Positions 1 through 4,757 of a stretch of 6,133 nucleotides of DNA are shown one piece after another. Under the pieces are notes generated by a model that was not told where the DNA came from, made no database searches, and saw only the letters and a list, made by a program, of their open reading frames with translations. Source of the stretch: an uncultured Clostridia bacterium. GTDB lineage: Bacteria; Bacillota; Clostridia; Oscillospirales; Ruminococcaceae. The stretch lies in the NCBI GenBank assembly GCA_937871145.1, contig CALMXN010000246.1, positions 1 to 6,133 of the forward strand, read 5' to 3'. How positions within the stretch are numbered: the first letter of the stretch is position 1; every line of letters starts with the position of its first letter. A program made the translations under genes and the position numbers.

Positions 1-123
1 ATTCCTTGAACCGTAAATCATGTCAATTAATGGTTGCTTTTCAGCCTCTGCAAAAACTCCAGCAAGTGATGAATTAATTGCACAGGTAGGTCCACCTGAT
101 TGTGCCACTGCAATATTAAACAT
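1..123 (-). CDS. pfp: 6-phosphofructokinase, pyrophosphate-dependent type (N-terminal fragment)
   Basis: Only the first 41 codons are inside the window; the gene runs off the left edge. The visible residues contain AQSGGPTCAINSSLAGV at residues 7-23, followed near the edge by IYGSRN. This is the nucleotide/diphosphate-binding glycine loop of the phosphofructokinase fold. The GGPT form, rather than the SGGDAPG of classical PfkA, is typical of the pyrophosphate-dependent family. Those enzymes phosphorylate fructose 6-phosphate to fructose 1,6-bisphosphate in the cytoplasm using PPi instead of ATP, and the reaction is reversible. The start ATG (123-121) has GGAGG at 128-132, with an unusually short 4-nt gap, and lies about 25 nt after a predicted transcription start. 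The residues that decide between PPi and ATP (the GGDD versus GGDG motif) lie outside the window, so the phosphoryl donor is inferred from family resemblance. Confidence 0.85.
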   Translation of the reverse strand, partial: MFNIAVAQSGGPTCAINSSLAGVFAEAEKQPLIDMIYGSRN

Positions 124-154
124 AATGCCTCCAAAAATAATTATTGTTTTTTAT

Positions 155-183
155 ATTATAACATTATTTCAAAAGTATGTAAA
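155..183 (-). promoter_or_regulatory. Promoter of the phosphofructokinase gene
   Basis: On the minus strand, TTTACA (183-178) is followed after exactly 17 nt by a perfect TATAAT (160-155). A TG one base upstream makes it an extended -10. The predicted start near 148 gives a leader of about 25 nt that carries the GGAGG ribosome site. It lies downstream of a terminator for the preceding gene, so the phosphofructokinase gene appears to be its own unit. Confidence 0.7.
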
Positions 184-213
184 TTGACAAAATGTATTAA
201 TTAGATTTATAAT
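184..213 (+). promoter_or_regulatory. Possible plus-strand promoter, antisense to the zinc-motif gene
   Basis: TTGACA (184-189) and TATAAT (208-213), both perfect hexamers, are separated by 18 nt. The -35 abuts the -35 of the divergent phosphofructokinase promoter at 178-183. Transcription would start near 220 and run into the 3' end of the gene at 271-1494 on the opposite strand. No convincing gene lies downstream on the plus strand. The region is very AT-rich, so the match may be chance. Confidence 0.35.
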
Positions 214-241
214 GTGCCTTTTATTTGTGTTCCATGGACAT

Positions 242-268
242 AAAAAAGAGCAGGATTTCCCTACTCTT
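242..268 (-). terminator. Intrinsic terminator after the zinc-motif gene
   Basis: Read on the minus strand, AAGAGTAGG (268-260) pairs with CCTGCTCTT (254-246). The stem is 9 bp with one G-T wobble around a 5-nt loop, and the stem's last two T's run into TTTT (245-242). It starts 2 nt after the TGA stop at 273-271. The plus-strand reading has one mismatch and no immediate T run, so it acts mainly in one direction. Confidence 0.85.
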
Positions 269-270
269 CC

Positions 271-1494
271 TCAATTTTTTATCTCACCGTACATTTTTTC
301 TGAATAGCGAAGAAAAGATTCAAGGTCTTCTATACTTGAACTCTTATTCTCGACATTTTTGCGTAATTTCACGAGATACTCTGACCATTCAAAGAACTCT
401 GCCTTTGGAATTTCCTTTCCGACCTTTTTATAAAGGTTCGAATACAGTAGTTCACTTTTCTTTGTAAGTTCTTCTGAAATAGCTTCAGGGTCAGTGTTGT
501 GATCTTTCTCTTCCTCACGGCATGACTTGCCCGATGATTTTACACGGTCACATAATCCGCCGTGATAATTGATATCCCTGTTGAAATAACGTCCGCACTT
601 ATCACACTTCTGAAACATAATGCCATTATCAAGCATTTTTTCAATTTCAAGATCTATAATAGCCTTGAAGCAATTTGGAAGATACACAACCTCAGGAAGA
701 TACCTGAAATTCTCAATAGCAGATAACATTTCAAGCTCTTCAGGTCGCTTCAAATCTCTCATATAATCAAATGCATCAAGTGCATATGAATTCCTCAGAA
801 TATCGTTTGTACGGTATTTTACTGGGCCAGGGGCTTCATCAAGCCTGTCACGGAGCTTTTTATAAATATCCTTTGAGGTTTTATTAATCATAAAAACCGC
901 ATTCGGCATCTGTGTCAATGAATACCTCCGAGCTGTTGGCAGCTCATCAGAAGGATAACCAGTTTCTTTTGCTGCAACAGAATAAGCAAGGTCAAAATAT
1001 CTGCATCTTGCCTTTGATTCAGGAAGTGAACAAGGGTCGCCATCAAAAATAAAGGCAATCTTCTTCTTAGCGTATTCCTGTACGCGTAAAAGATTAACCC
1101 ATTCATTGATAGCACGATTCGTTTTATATTCAGAAATTCGTGAGAAAATCACTTTCTCATAAGAATTTTTAGGCGATATATATCTTGACCATAATGCTTC
1201 AAGACCTATGTTTTCTGTTCTGCAGATATGTTCAATAATACAGTCCACAACAATATGATCAAATTCAAAATTTGTTAGTGCTTCAAAATAAGGATGACAT
1301 TTTGAAATAAGATTTCTGAGTACACCTGACTGCTCATAAGAAAAAGATTTGCTTGCCTGTGACTGCTTACCGAGAGCGACAGACTGTTCCCAGAAGTACA
1401 CAAAATCAAACTCCATAAAATGAAGAAGAGTTTTCGATAATTCTATTTTATAAAAGCAGTTGCTGTATTTTGTAACAAAGTTAATATTGCTCAT
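271..1494 (-). CDS. DUF6076-like protein of unknown function with C-terminal Cys4 zinc motif
   Basis: This is a complete 407-residue protein with no known function. Residues 1-280 show no motif I can name. They are rich in charged and aromatic residues, with no signal peptide or membrane segment, which suggests a soluble cytoplasmic protein. Near the C-terminus there are four cysteines, C297-x2-C300-x14-C315-x9-C325, starting as CDKCGRYF. This looks like a treble-clef or zinc-ribbon site. A CxxCGRxF motif followed by CD and C...E is what I recall for the DUF6076 family common in Ruminococcus-like Clostridia; that assignment is from memory. After it comes a charged, probably helical tail of about 80 residues. 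The ATG start is supported by AAGGGGTGA at 1501-1509 with 6-nt spacing. The gene has its own promoter and terminator, so its neighbours give no hint of its role. A nucleic-acid-binding role is possible from the zinc motif but not shown. Confidence 0.85.
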   Translation of the reverse strand: MSNINFVTKYSNCFYKIELSKTLLHFMEFDFVYFWEQSVALGKQSQASKSFSYEQSGVLRNLISKCHPYFEALTNFEFDHIVVDCIIEHICRTENIGLEALWSRYISPKNSYEKVIFSRISEYKTNRAINEWVNLLRVQEYAKKKIAFIFDGDPCSLPESKARCRYFDLAYSVAAKETGYPSDELPTARRYSLTQMPNAVFMINKTSKDIYKKLRDRLDEAPGPVKYRTNDILRNSYALDAFDYMRDLKRPEELEMLSAIENFRYLPEVVYLPNCFKAIIDLEIEKMLDNGIMFQKCDKCGRYFNRDINYHGGLCDRVKSSGKSCREEEKDHNTDPEAISEELTKKSELLYSNLYKKVGKEIPKAEFFEWSEYLVKLRKNVENKSSSIEDLESFLRYSEKMYGEIKN

Positions 1495-1525
1495 TACCTG
1501 TCACCCCTTTTGAAAATCCATATTA

Positions 1526-1554
1526 ATAATATCACAATAGTCCGTCGTATTCAA
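1526..1554 (-). promoter_or_regulatory. Promoter of the zinc-motif gene
   Basis: On the minus strand, TTGAAT (1554-1549) lies 17 nt before TATTAT (1531-1526), with TG one base upstream of the -10 (extended -10). The predicted start near 1519 gives a leader of about 25 nt carrying the AAGGGGTGA ribosome site. It sits between the pyrG terminator and the start codon. Confidence 0.65.
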
Positions 1555-1569
1555 GCGATTATATGCAGG

Positions 1570-1602
1570 AAAAAAATAAAGCAGCCCATAAGGCCGCTTT
1601 AT
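1570..1602 (-). terminator. Intrinsic terminator of pyrG
   Basis: On the minus strand, ATAAAGCGGCC (1602-1592) pairs with GGCTGCTTTAT (1586-1576). The stem is 11 bp with one G-T wobble and a 5-nt loop, followed by a run of six T's (1575-1570). It begins 5 nt after the pyrG stop codon and isolates pyrG from the next gene on the same strand. Confidence 0.9.
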
Positions 1603-1607
1603 AAAAT

Positions 1608-3209
1608 TTACTTCTGATTTTCAATACTTGCACGGATGAAATCCTTGAATAGCTTGTGTGGTCTGTTTGGTCTTGACTTGAATTCAGGATGAAACTGAAC
1701 ACCAATAAACCAAGGATGATCAGGAAGTTCAATGATTTCAACAAGATTCTGGTCAGGTGATAAACCTGCGAGAACTATGCCAGCTTCCTGAAGCTGTTTT
1801 CTGAAAGTATTGTTGAATTCATAGCGGTGACGATGACGTTCATAGATAAGGTCCTCACCATAAATTGCCTGAGTCTTAGTGCCTTCTGTAAGCTTGCAAG
1901 GATAAAGTCCAAGACGCATTGTTCCGCCTTTTTCAGTAATATCCTTCTGATCTTCCATAATATCAATTACAGGGTATTTGATTTCGCCGAATTCACCTGA
2001 ATTAGCGCCTTCAAGTCCTGCAACGTGTCTTGCAAATTCAGCAACAGCCATCTGCATACCAAGACATATTCCGAAGAATGGAATCCTGTTTTCTCTTGCA
2101 TAATGGATTGCTTCAATTTTACCTTCAATTCCTCTGTCGCCAAAGCCACCAGGAACAAGAATACCATCACAGTCTGAAAGAAGAGTCTCAACTGTCTGCG
2201 GTGTTACATCCTCTGACTGAACCCATTTAATATCGACCTTTGCACTGTTTGCAAAGCCTGCATGACGCAATGCTTCTGCAACTGAAAGGTACGCATCAGG
2301 AAGTTCAACATATTTTCCGACAAGGCCAATAGTAACCTTCTTTGTTGCACTCTTCTGACCCTTAACCATATCAATCCACTCTGTAAGCTCTGGCTTTCTG
2401 TTTTCAAGTCCAAGCTGTTCGCAGACAATATCAGCTAAACCTTCTTTTTCAAGCATAAGCGGAACTTCATATAGTGAAGGAGCTGTAAGGTTCTGAATAA
2501 CGTCCTGTGAACGTACATTACAGAACAAGCTTATTTTATTTCGCATATCCTCTGGGATTTGCATTTCACTTCTCAGAACAAGAATATTAGGCTGAATTCC
2601 GAGGGAAAGAAGTTCTTTTACTGAATGCTGTGTTGGCTTTGATTTAAGCTCATTTGAACCAGCAATAAAAGGAACTAATGTTACGTGTATGAAAATAGCA
2701 TTCCCTCTGCCTGCTTCAACAGAAGCCTGTCTGATAGCCTCAAGGAAAGGTGTACTCTCGATATCACCGACAGTTCCGCCGATTTCAGTGATAACAACAT
2801 CAGAATTCTTTTCTTTACCTACACGCCAGATTCTGTCCTTTATTTCGTTTGTTATGTGTGGAATTACCTGAACTGTTCCGCCAAGATAATCCCCGCGACG
2901 TTCCTTATTAAGAACGTTCCAATAAATCTTACCTGTTGTAACATTTGAATTGATTGATAAGTTTTCGTCAACGAATCTCTCATAATGGCCAAGATCAAGG
3001 TCTGTCTCTGCCCCATCATCTGTTACGAAAACCTCACCATGCTGATACGGGCTCATTGTTCCCGGGTCAACATTTATATAAGGATCAAATTTTTGAATAG
3101 TTACCTTATAACCTCTTGCTTTAAGCAACCTACCTAAAGAAGCAGCAGTTATTCCTTTTCCAAGTCCTGAAACTACTCCACCTGTGACAAATACATACTT
3201 GGTTGACAT
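1608..3209 (-). CDS. pyrG: CTP synthase (glutamine-hydrolysing)
   Basis: CTP synthase converts UTP to CTP with ATP and glutamine, the last step of de novo pyrimidine nucleotide synthesis, in the cytoplasm. The protein is 533 residues, normal for the family. The N-terminal synthetase domain (about 1-270) has the P-loop SGLGKG at 14-19 with Lys18, the ETDLD acid stretch with Asp72, and TEIGGTVGD with Glu142. The KPTQHSVKELL segment is the usual nucleotide-binding stretch. The C-terminal class I glutamine amidotransferase domain (about 290-533) has GGFGDRG, the nucleophile Cys382 in GICLGMQ, and His507 and Glu509 in FHPEF, so the full triad is present. The ATG at 3209 was chosen because AAAGGA sits 8 nt upstream and the protein then begins MSTKYVFVTGG, as homologues do. 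A frame-consistent ATG at 3236 has no ribosome site. The TAA stop is followed by a strong terminator. Confidence 0.98.
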   Translation of the reverse strand: MSTKYVFVTGGVVSGLGKGITAASLGRLLKARGYKVTIQKFDPYINVDPGTMSPYQHGEVFVTDDGAETDLDLGHYERFVDENLSINSNVTTGKIYWNVLNKERRGDYLGGTVQVIPHITNEIKDRIWRVGKEKNSDVVITEIGGTVGDIESTPFLEAIRQASVEAGRGNAIFIHVTLVPFIAGSNELKSKPTQHSVKELLSLGIQPNILVLRSEMQIPEDMRNKISLFCNVRSQDVIQNLTAPSLYEVPLMLEKEGLADIVCEQLGLENRKPELTEWIDMVKGQKSATKKVTIGLVGKYVELPDAYLSVAEALRHAGFANSAKVDIKWVQSEDVTPQTVETLLSDCDGILVPGGFGDRGIEGKIEAIHYARENRIPFFGICLGMQMAVAEFARHVAGLEGANSGEFGEIKYPVIDIMEDQKDITEKGGTMRLGLYPCKLTEGTKTQAIYGEDLIYERHRHRYEFNNTFRKQLQEAGIVLAGLSPDQNLVEIIELPDHPWFIGVQFHPEFKSRPNRPHKLFKDFIRASIENQK

Positions 3210-3217
3210 AAATACAT

Positions 3218-3223
3218 TCCTTT
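3218..3223 (-). promoter_or_regulatory. Ribosome binding site that sets the pyrG start
   Basis: Minus-strand AAAGGA lies 8 nt before the ATG at 3209-3207. No comparable site precedes the upstream in-frame ATG at 3236-3234, so the shorter 533-residue product is preferred. Confidence 0.75.
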
Positions 3224-3279
3224 CAACGACACCCATATAGTACCGCGATTATTCTTTTAACAAAAATTCTCGTTAACAA

Positions 3280-3318
3280 ACTATTTCTTATTGTACTATT
3301 TTTCGTCAAAAAAAGCAA
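3280..3318 (-). promoter_or_regulatory. Candidate pyrG promoter region (ambiguous)
   Basis: Two overlapping weak promoters can be drawn on the minus strand. One is TTGACG (3309-3304), 18 nt, AATAGT (3285-3280). The other is TTGCTT (3318-3313), 17 nt, TACAAT (3295-3290). Neither is near consensus at both boxes. The region lies within the 133-bp gap between the kinase-like gene and pyrG. That gap holds no convincing terminator for the upstream gene, so pyrG may also be read through from it. No terminator-like hairpin and no GGGC initiation stretch was found, so the CTP-sensing attenuation known for Bacillus pyrG is not evident. Confidence 0.25.
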
Positions 3319-3325
3319 TAAGAAA
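3284..3325. repeat. 10-bp inverted repeat upstream of pyrG
   Basis: TTTCTTATTG (3284-3293) is a perfect reverse complement of CAATAAGAAA (3316-3325), with 22 nt between. The interior can form a further short stem, TTTTT (3299-3303) with AAAAA (3308-3312), around CGTC. Neither strand has a T run directly after the right arm, so it is not a standard terminator. It overlaps the candidate pyrG promoter boxes and could be an operator or an RNA hairpin. Confidence 0.55.
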
Positions 3326-3342
3326 AAATAAATAATTGTTTT

Positions 3343-4461
3343 CTATATATATTTTATCTGACAAGCCTTTGAAACAAGCAGATATACATTGGAAAAACGG
3401 TTTATTAAGTAATCAGCTGTTTCTGACTGCAGATGTTCAGGATAGCTGTCATTAATTGCAAGAGGTATTCTGAGCATTACTGTTGTTCCTTCATCTTCCT
3501 TTGAAGATATAAGAATTTTACACCCAAAAGCTTTGCAAAACTTTGATATAACATCATAACCGTTTGCATAACCCTTACCAGTCTTTATACTCTGGTCAAC
3601 AATTATATCGTTTTCATCTATTATTTCAAGTAATTCATCAATAATATCCTTTGAAATACCGATTCCGTTATCGGAAATACTGATTGAAGCATATGCATCT
3701 GATTTTTTTAATGTAACTTTTATTTCTTTGTGTTCAGAAATATTATATTGAATTGAATTAATGATAATATTCATTATTGCCACTAAAAATCGGTCGCTAT
3801 CAATATTAATAAATACATCGTCTTCACATTTACATGTTATACTTAAATTAGGATCGCGGATAATATTTACTGCATAGTCAGTTATTTTTGTAAGATACTG
3901 ACCCAAATCAAGCTTTTTAATATTAAAAATATTAGAAAAATATCTTGACATTTCAGAGGAATTTACTGTTTCGGCAAGAATTTTATAGCAATAATTCATC
4001 TGGATATTGAGATAGCCAAGCTCATCATACATTTCTTTTTCTTCAAGTGAGCTTTGAAGCATTGCAGAAATACTGACTATTCCTGAAATGTTATTCCTTA
4101 GCATTGAGAAGAACAGCATCAGTGAATTAAGATATCTTTCATTAACAAAAAATCTTTTACTGTCATAAACAGATAAGAATTTAATAATGTATCCTTCAGT
4201 TTTATCATTTTCCTTTACATTGAAAATACTGACATTTTGAATTTCTTCATTAATTTTAACTGAAAGCAACGATGAGCTTTCTTGACTGTCAAAAACAAAA
4301 ATTTCTGATAAGTCAGTATTACCAAATCTTTGAAGCAAGCTATTGTCGTTTGACCATATAACCTTGAGGTTCTCGTCGGTAATTAGTACAGGTAATAGTG
4401 TTTCAGAATATAAATTTGATATAAAATCCAGTTTGCAATTATCCATCAAGTACAGTTGCAC
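3343..4461 (-). CDS. Histidine-kinase-like sensor protein lacking the phosphoacceptor histidine
   Basis: This is a 372-residue soluble protein with no membrane segment or signal peptide. Residues about 10-100 look like a PAS sensor domain (LLPVLITDENLKVIWSND). Residues about 108-170 are helical and sit where a dimerisation/phosphoacceptor domain should be, but FFSMLRNNISGIVSISAML has no histidine; the only two histidines in the protein are His244 and His342. Residues about 205-335 form a well-kept HATPase domain: N box NIIINSIQYN with Asn235, G1 box DNGIGI with Asp264, glycine loop GKGYANG at 295-301, and EGTT at 324-327. A 37-residue tail follows. The GTG start is preferred because AAGGA lies 5 nt upstream; the in-frame ATG at 4446 is 20 nt from that site. 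No response regulator is adjacent. It could be a degenerate kinase, a kinase of a partner protein, or an ATP-binding regulator. The signal and target are unknown. Confidence 0.85.
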   Translation of the reverse strand: MQLYLMDNCKLDFISNLYSETLLPVLITDENLKVIWSNDNSLLQRFGNTDLSEIFVFDSQESSSLLSVKINEEIQNVSIFNVKENDKTEGYIIKFLSVYDSKRFFVNERYLNSLMLFFSMLRNNISGIVSISAMLQSSLEEKEMYDELGYLNIQMNYCYKILAETVNSSEMSRYFSNIFNIKKLDLGQYLTKITDYAVNIIRDPNLSITCKCEDDVFINIDSDRFLVAIMNIIINSIQYNISEHKEIKVTLKKSDAYASISISDNGIGISKDIIDELLEIIDENDIIVDQSIKTGKGYANGYDVISKFCKAFGCKILISSKEDEGTTVMLRIPLAINDSYPEHLQSETADYLINRFSNVYLLVSKACQIKYI

Positions 4462-4466
4462 TCTCT

Positions 4467-4471
4467 TCCTT
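4467..4471 (-). promoter_or_regulatory. Ribosome binding site supporting a GTG start
   Basis: Minus-strand AAGGA lies 5 nt before GTG at 4461-4459. It is 20 nt from the ATG at 4446-4444, too far to serve it, so the GTG is the likelier start of the kinase-like protein. Confidence 0.6.
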
Positions 4472-4499
4472 TTTTTATATTGGTATAACCTTTTAGTAA

Positions 4500-4528
4500 A
4501 TTATAATACAAACATTATACAAAGTCTA
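4500..4528 (-). promoter_or_regulatory. Likely promoter of the kinase-like gene
   Basis: On the minus strand, TAGACT (4528-4523, 4 of 6 consensus) is followed after 17 nt by a perfect TATAAT (4505-4500). The predicted start near 4493 gives a leader of about 32 nt containing the ribosome site. A second TATAAT on this strand, 11 nt upstream of the first, lacks a good -35. Confidence 0.5.
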
Positions 4529-4554
4529 TAATATTTTGAATAACCAATTGTTTT

Positions 4555-4572
4555 TTGTTAAAAAGTTAAATA
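4555..4572 (+). promoter_or_regulatory. Rex-like redox operator candidate
   Basis: TTGTTAA (4555-4561), four bases, then TTAAATA (4566-4572) matches 12 of 14 positions of the clostridial Rex consensus TTGTTAA-N4-TTAACAA. Rex is an NADH/NAD+-sensing repressor that in some Clostridia and related groups controls fermentation genes and gap. The site lies between the divergent kinase-like gene and gap, more than 120 bp before the gap -35 box, so classical promoter blocking is doubtful. In such AT-rich DNA chance is a serious alternative. Confidence 0.25.
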
Positions 4573-4574
4573 AA

Positions 4575-4590
4575 ACAAATAATTATTTGT
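4575..4590. repeat. Perfect 16-bp palindrome in the divergent promoter region
   Basis: ACAAATAATTATTTGT reads the same on both strands. It has no spacer and no following T run, so it resembles a dimeric protein binding site rather than a terminator. It lies 46 bp upstream of the kinase-like gene's -35 box and 105 bp before the gap -35 box. Its binding protein is unknown. Confidence 0.55.
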
Positions 4591-4610
4591 GAAAGTAATA
4601 TATAATAAAA

Positions 4611-4650
4611 ATGTACATATAATATACATCTGTATTGTACTTTTTTGTAC
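4611..4650. repeat. Cluster of TGTAC/TACAT half-sites
   Basis: TGTAC occurs at 4612-4616, 4636-4640 and 4646-4650. Inside the cluster are the 8-bp palindrome ATGTACAT (4611-4618) and the inverted pair ATACA-TC-TGTAT (4624-4635). The arms are short and the base composition is biased, so it is reported only as a recurring motif in the gap upstream region. Confidence 0.3.
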
Positions 4651-4691
4651 GCATATTAAAATTAATATAAATAAGTTAATTTTTTATCAAA

Positions 4692-4709
4692 GTGCTTGCA
4701 AAAAAGCAC
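4692..4709. repeat. Inverted repeat overlapping the gap -35 box
   Basis: GTGCTT (4692-4697) and AAGCAC (4704-4709) are perfect reverse complements separated by 6 nt. The repeat covers the -35 hexamer at 4696-4701, a typical place for a repressor operator. It is also one of the few GC-containing stretches in this intergenic region. No T run follows it closely, so it is unlikely to be a terminator. Confidence 0.45.
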
Positions 4710-4724
4710 GATTTGAGTTAAAAT
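4696..4724 (+). promoter_or_regulatory. Likely gap promoter
   Basis: TTGCAA (4696-4701), 17 nt, TAAAAT (4719-4724; 5 of 6 consensus). The predicted start near 4731 gives a leader of about 27 nt containing AGGAGG. No better-spaced pair was found elsewhere between 4560 and 4757. Confidence 0.5.
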
Positions 4725-4757
4725 AAATGTAGAATTTAATTAGGAGGATTATTAATT

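Noticed and set aside
225..467. 80-codon open frame on the plus strand starting with TTG, just after the plus-strand promoter candidate
   Set aside because: It has no ribosome site, a rare start codon, a composition unlike a real protein, and lies antisense to the well-supported zinc-motif gene and its terminator.
915..1115. Second minus-strand frame inside the zinc-motif gene
   Set aside because: It is an alternative frame of a continuous, well-started 407-codon gene; I see no sign of a frameshift or an independent start.
2685..2948. Plus-strand open frames inside pyrG (2685-2948 and 2689-2871)
   Set aside because: They are antisense to conserved CTP synthase sequence, have no ribosome site and no recognisable content.
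3210..3236. Upstream in-frame ATG that would lengthen CTP synthase by nine residues
   Set aside because: There is no ribosome site before it, while AAAGGA sits 8 nt before the ATG at 3209, and the family starts with MxxKYxFVTGG.
3210..3342. CTP-sensing attenuator of the Bacillus pyrG type
   Set aside because: No GGGC initiation stretch and no leader hairpin followed by a T run could be found.
4343..4531. 62-codon plus-strand frame across the start of the kinase-like gene
   Set aside because: It is antisense to the N-terminus and promoter of that gene, with no ribosome site or family resemblance.
4540..4757. Riboswitch or T-box leader before gap
   Set aside because: The predicted leader is only about 27 nt, and the upstream repeats lie before the likely transcription start, so they suit DNA sites better than RNA structure.
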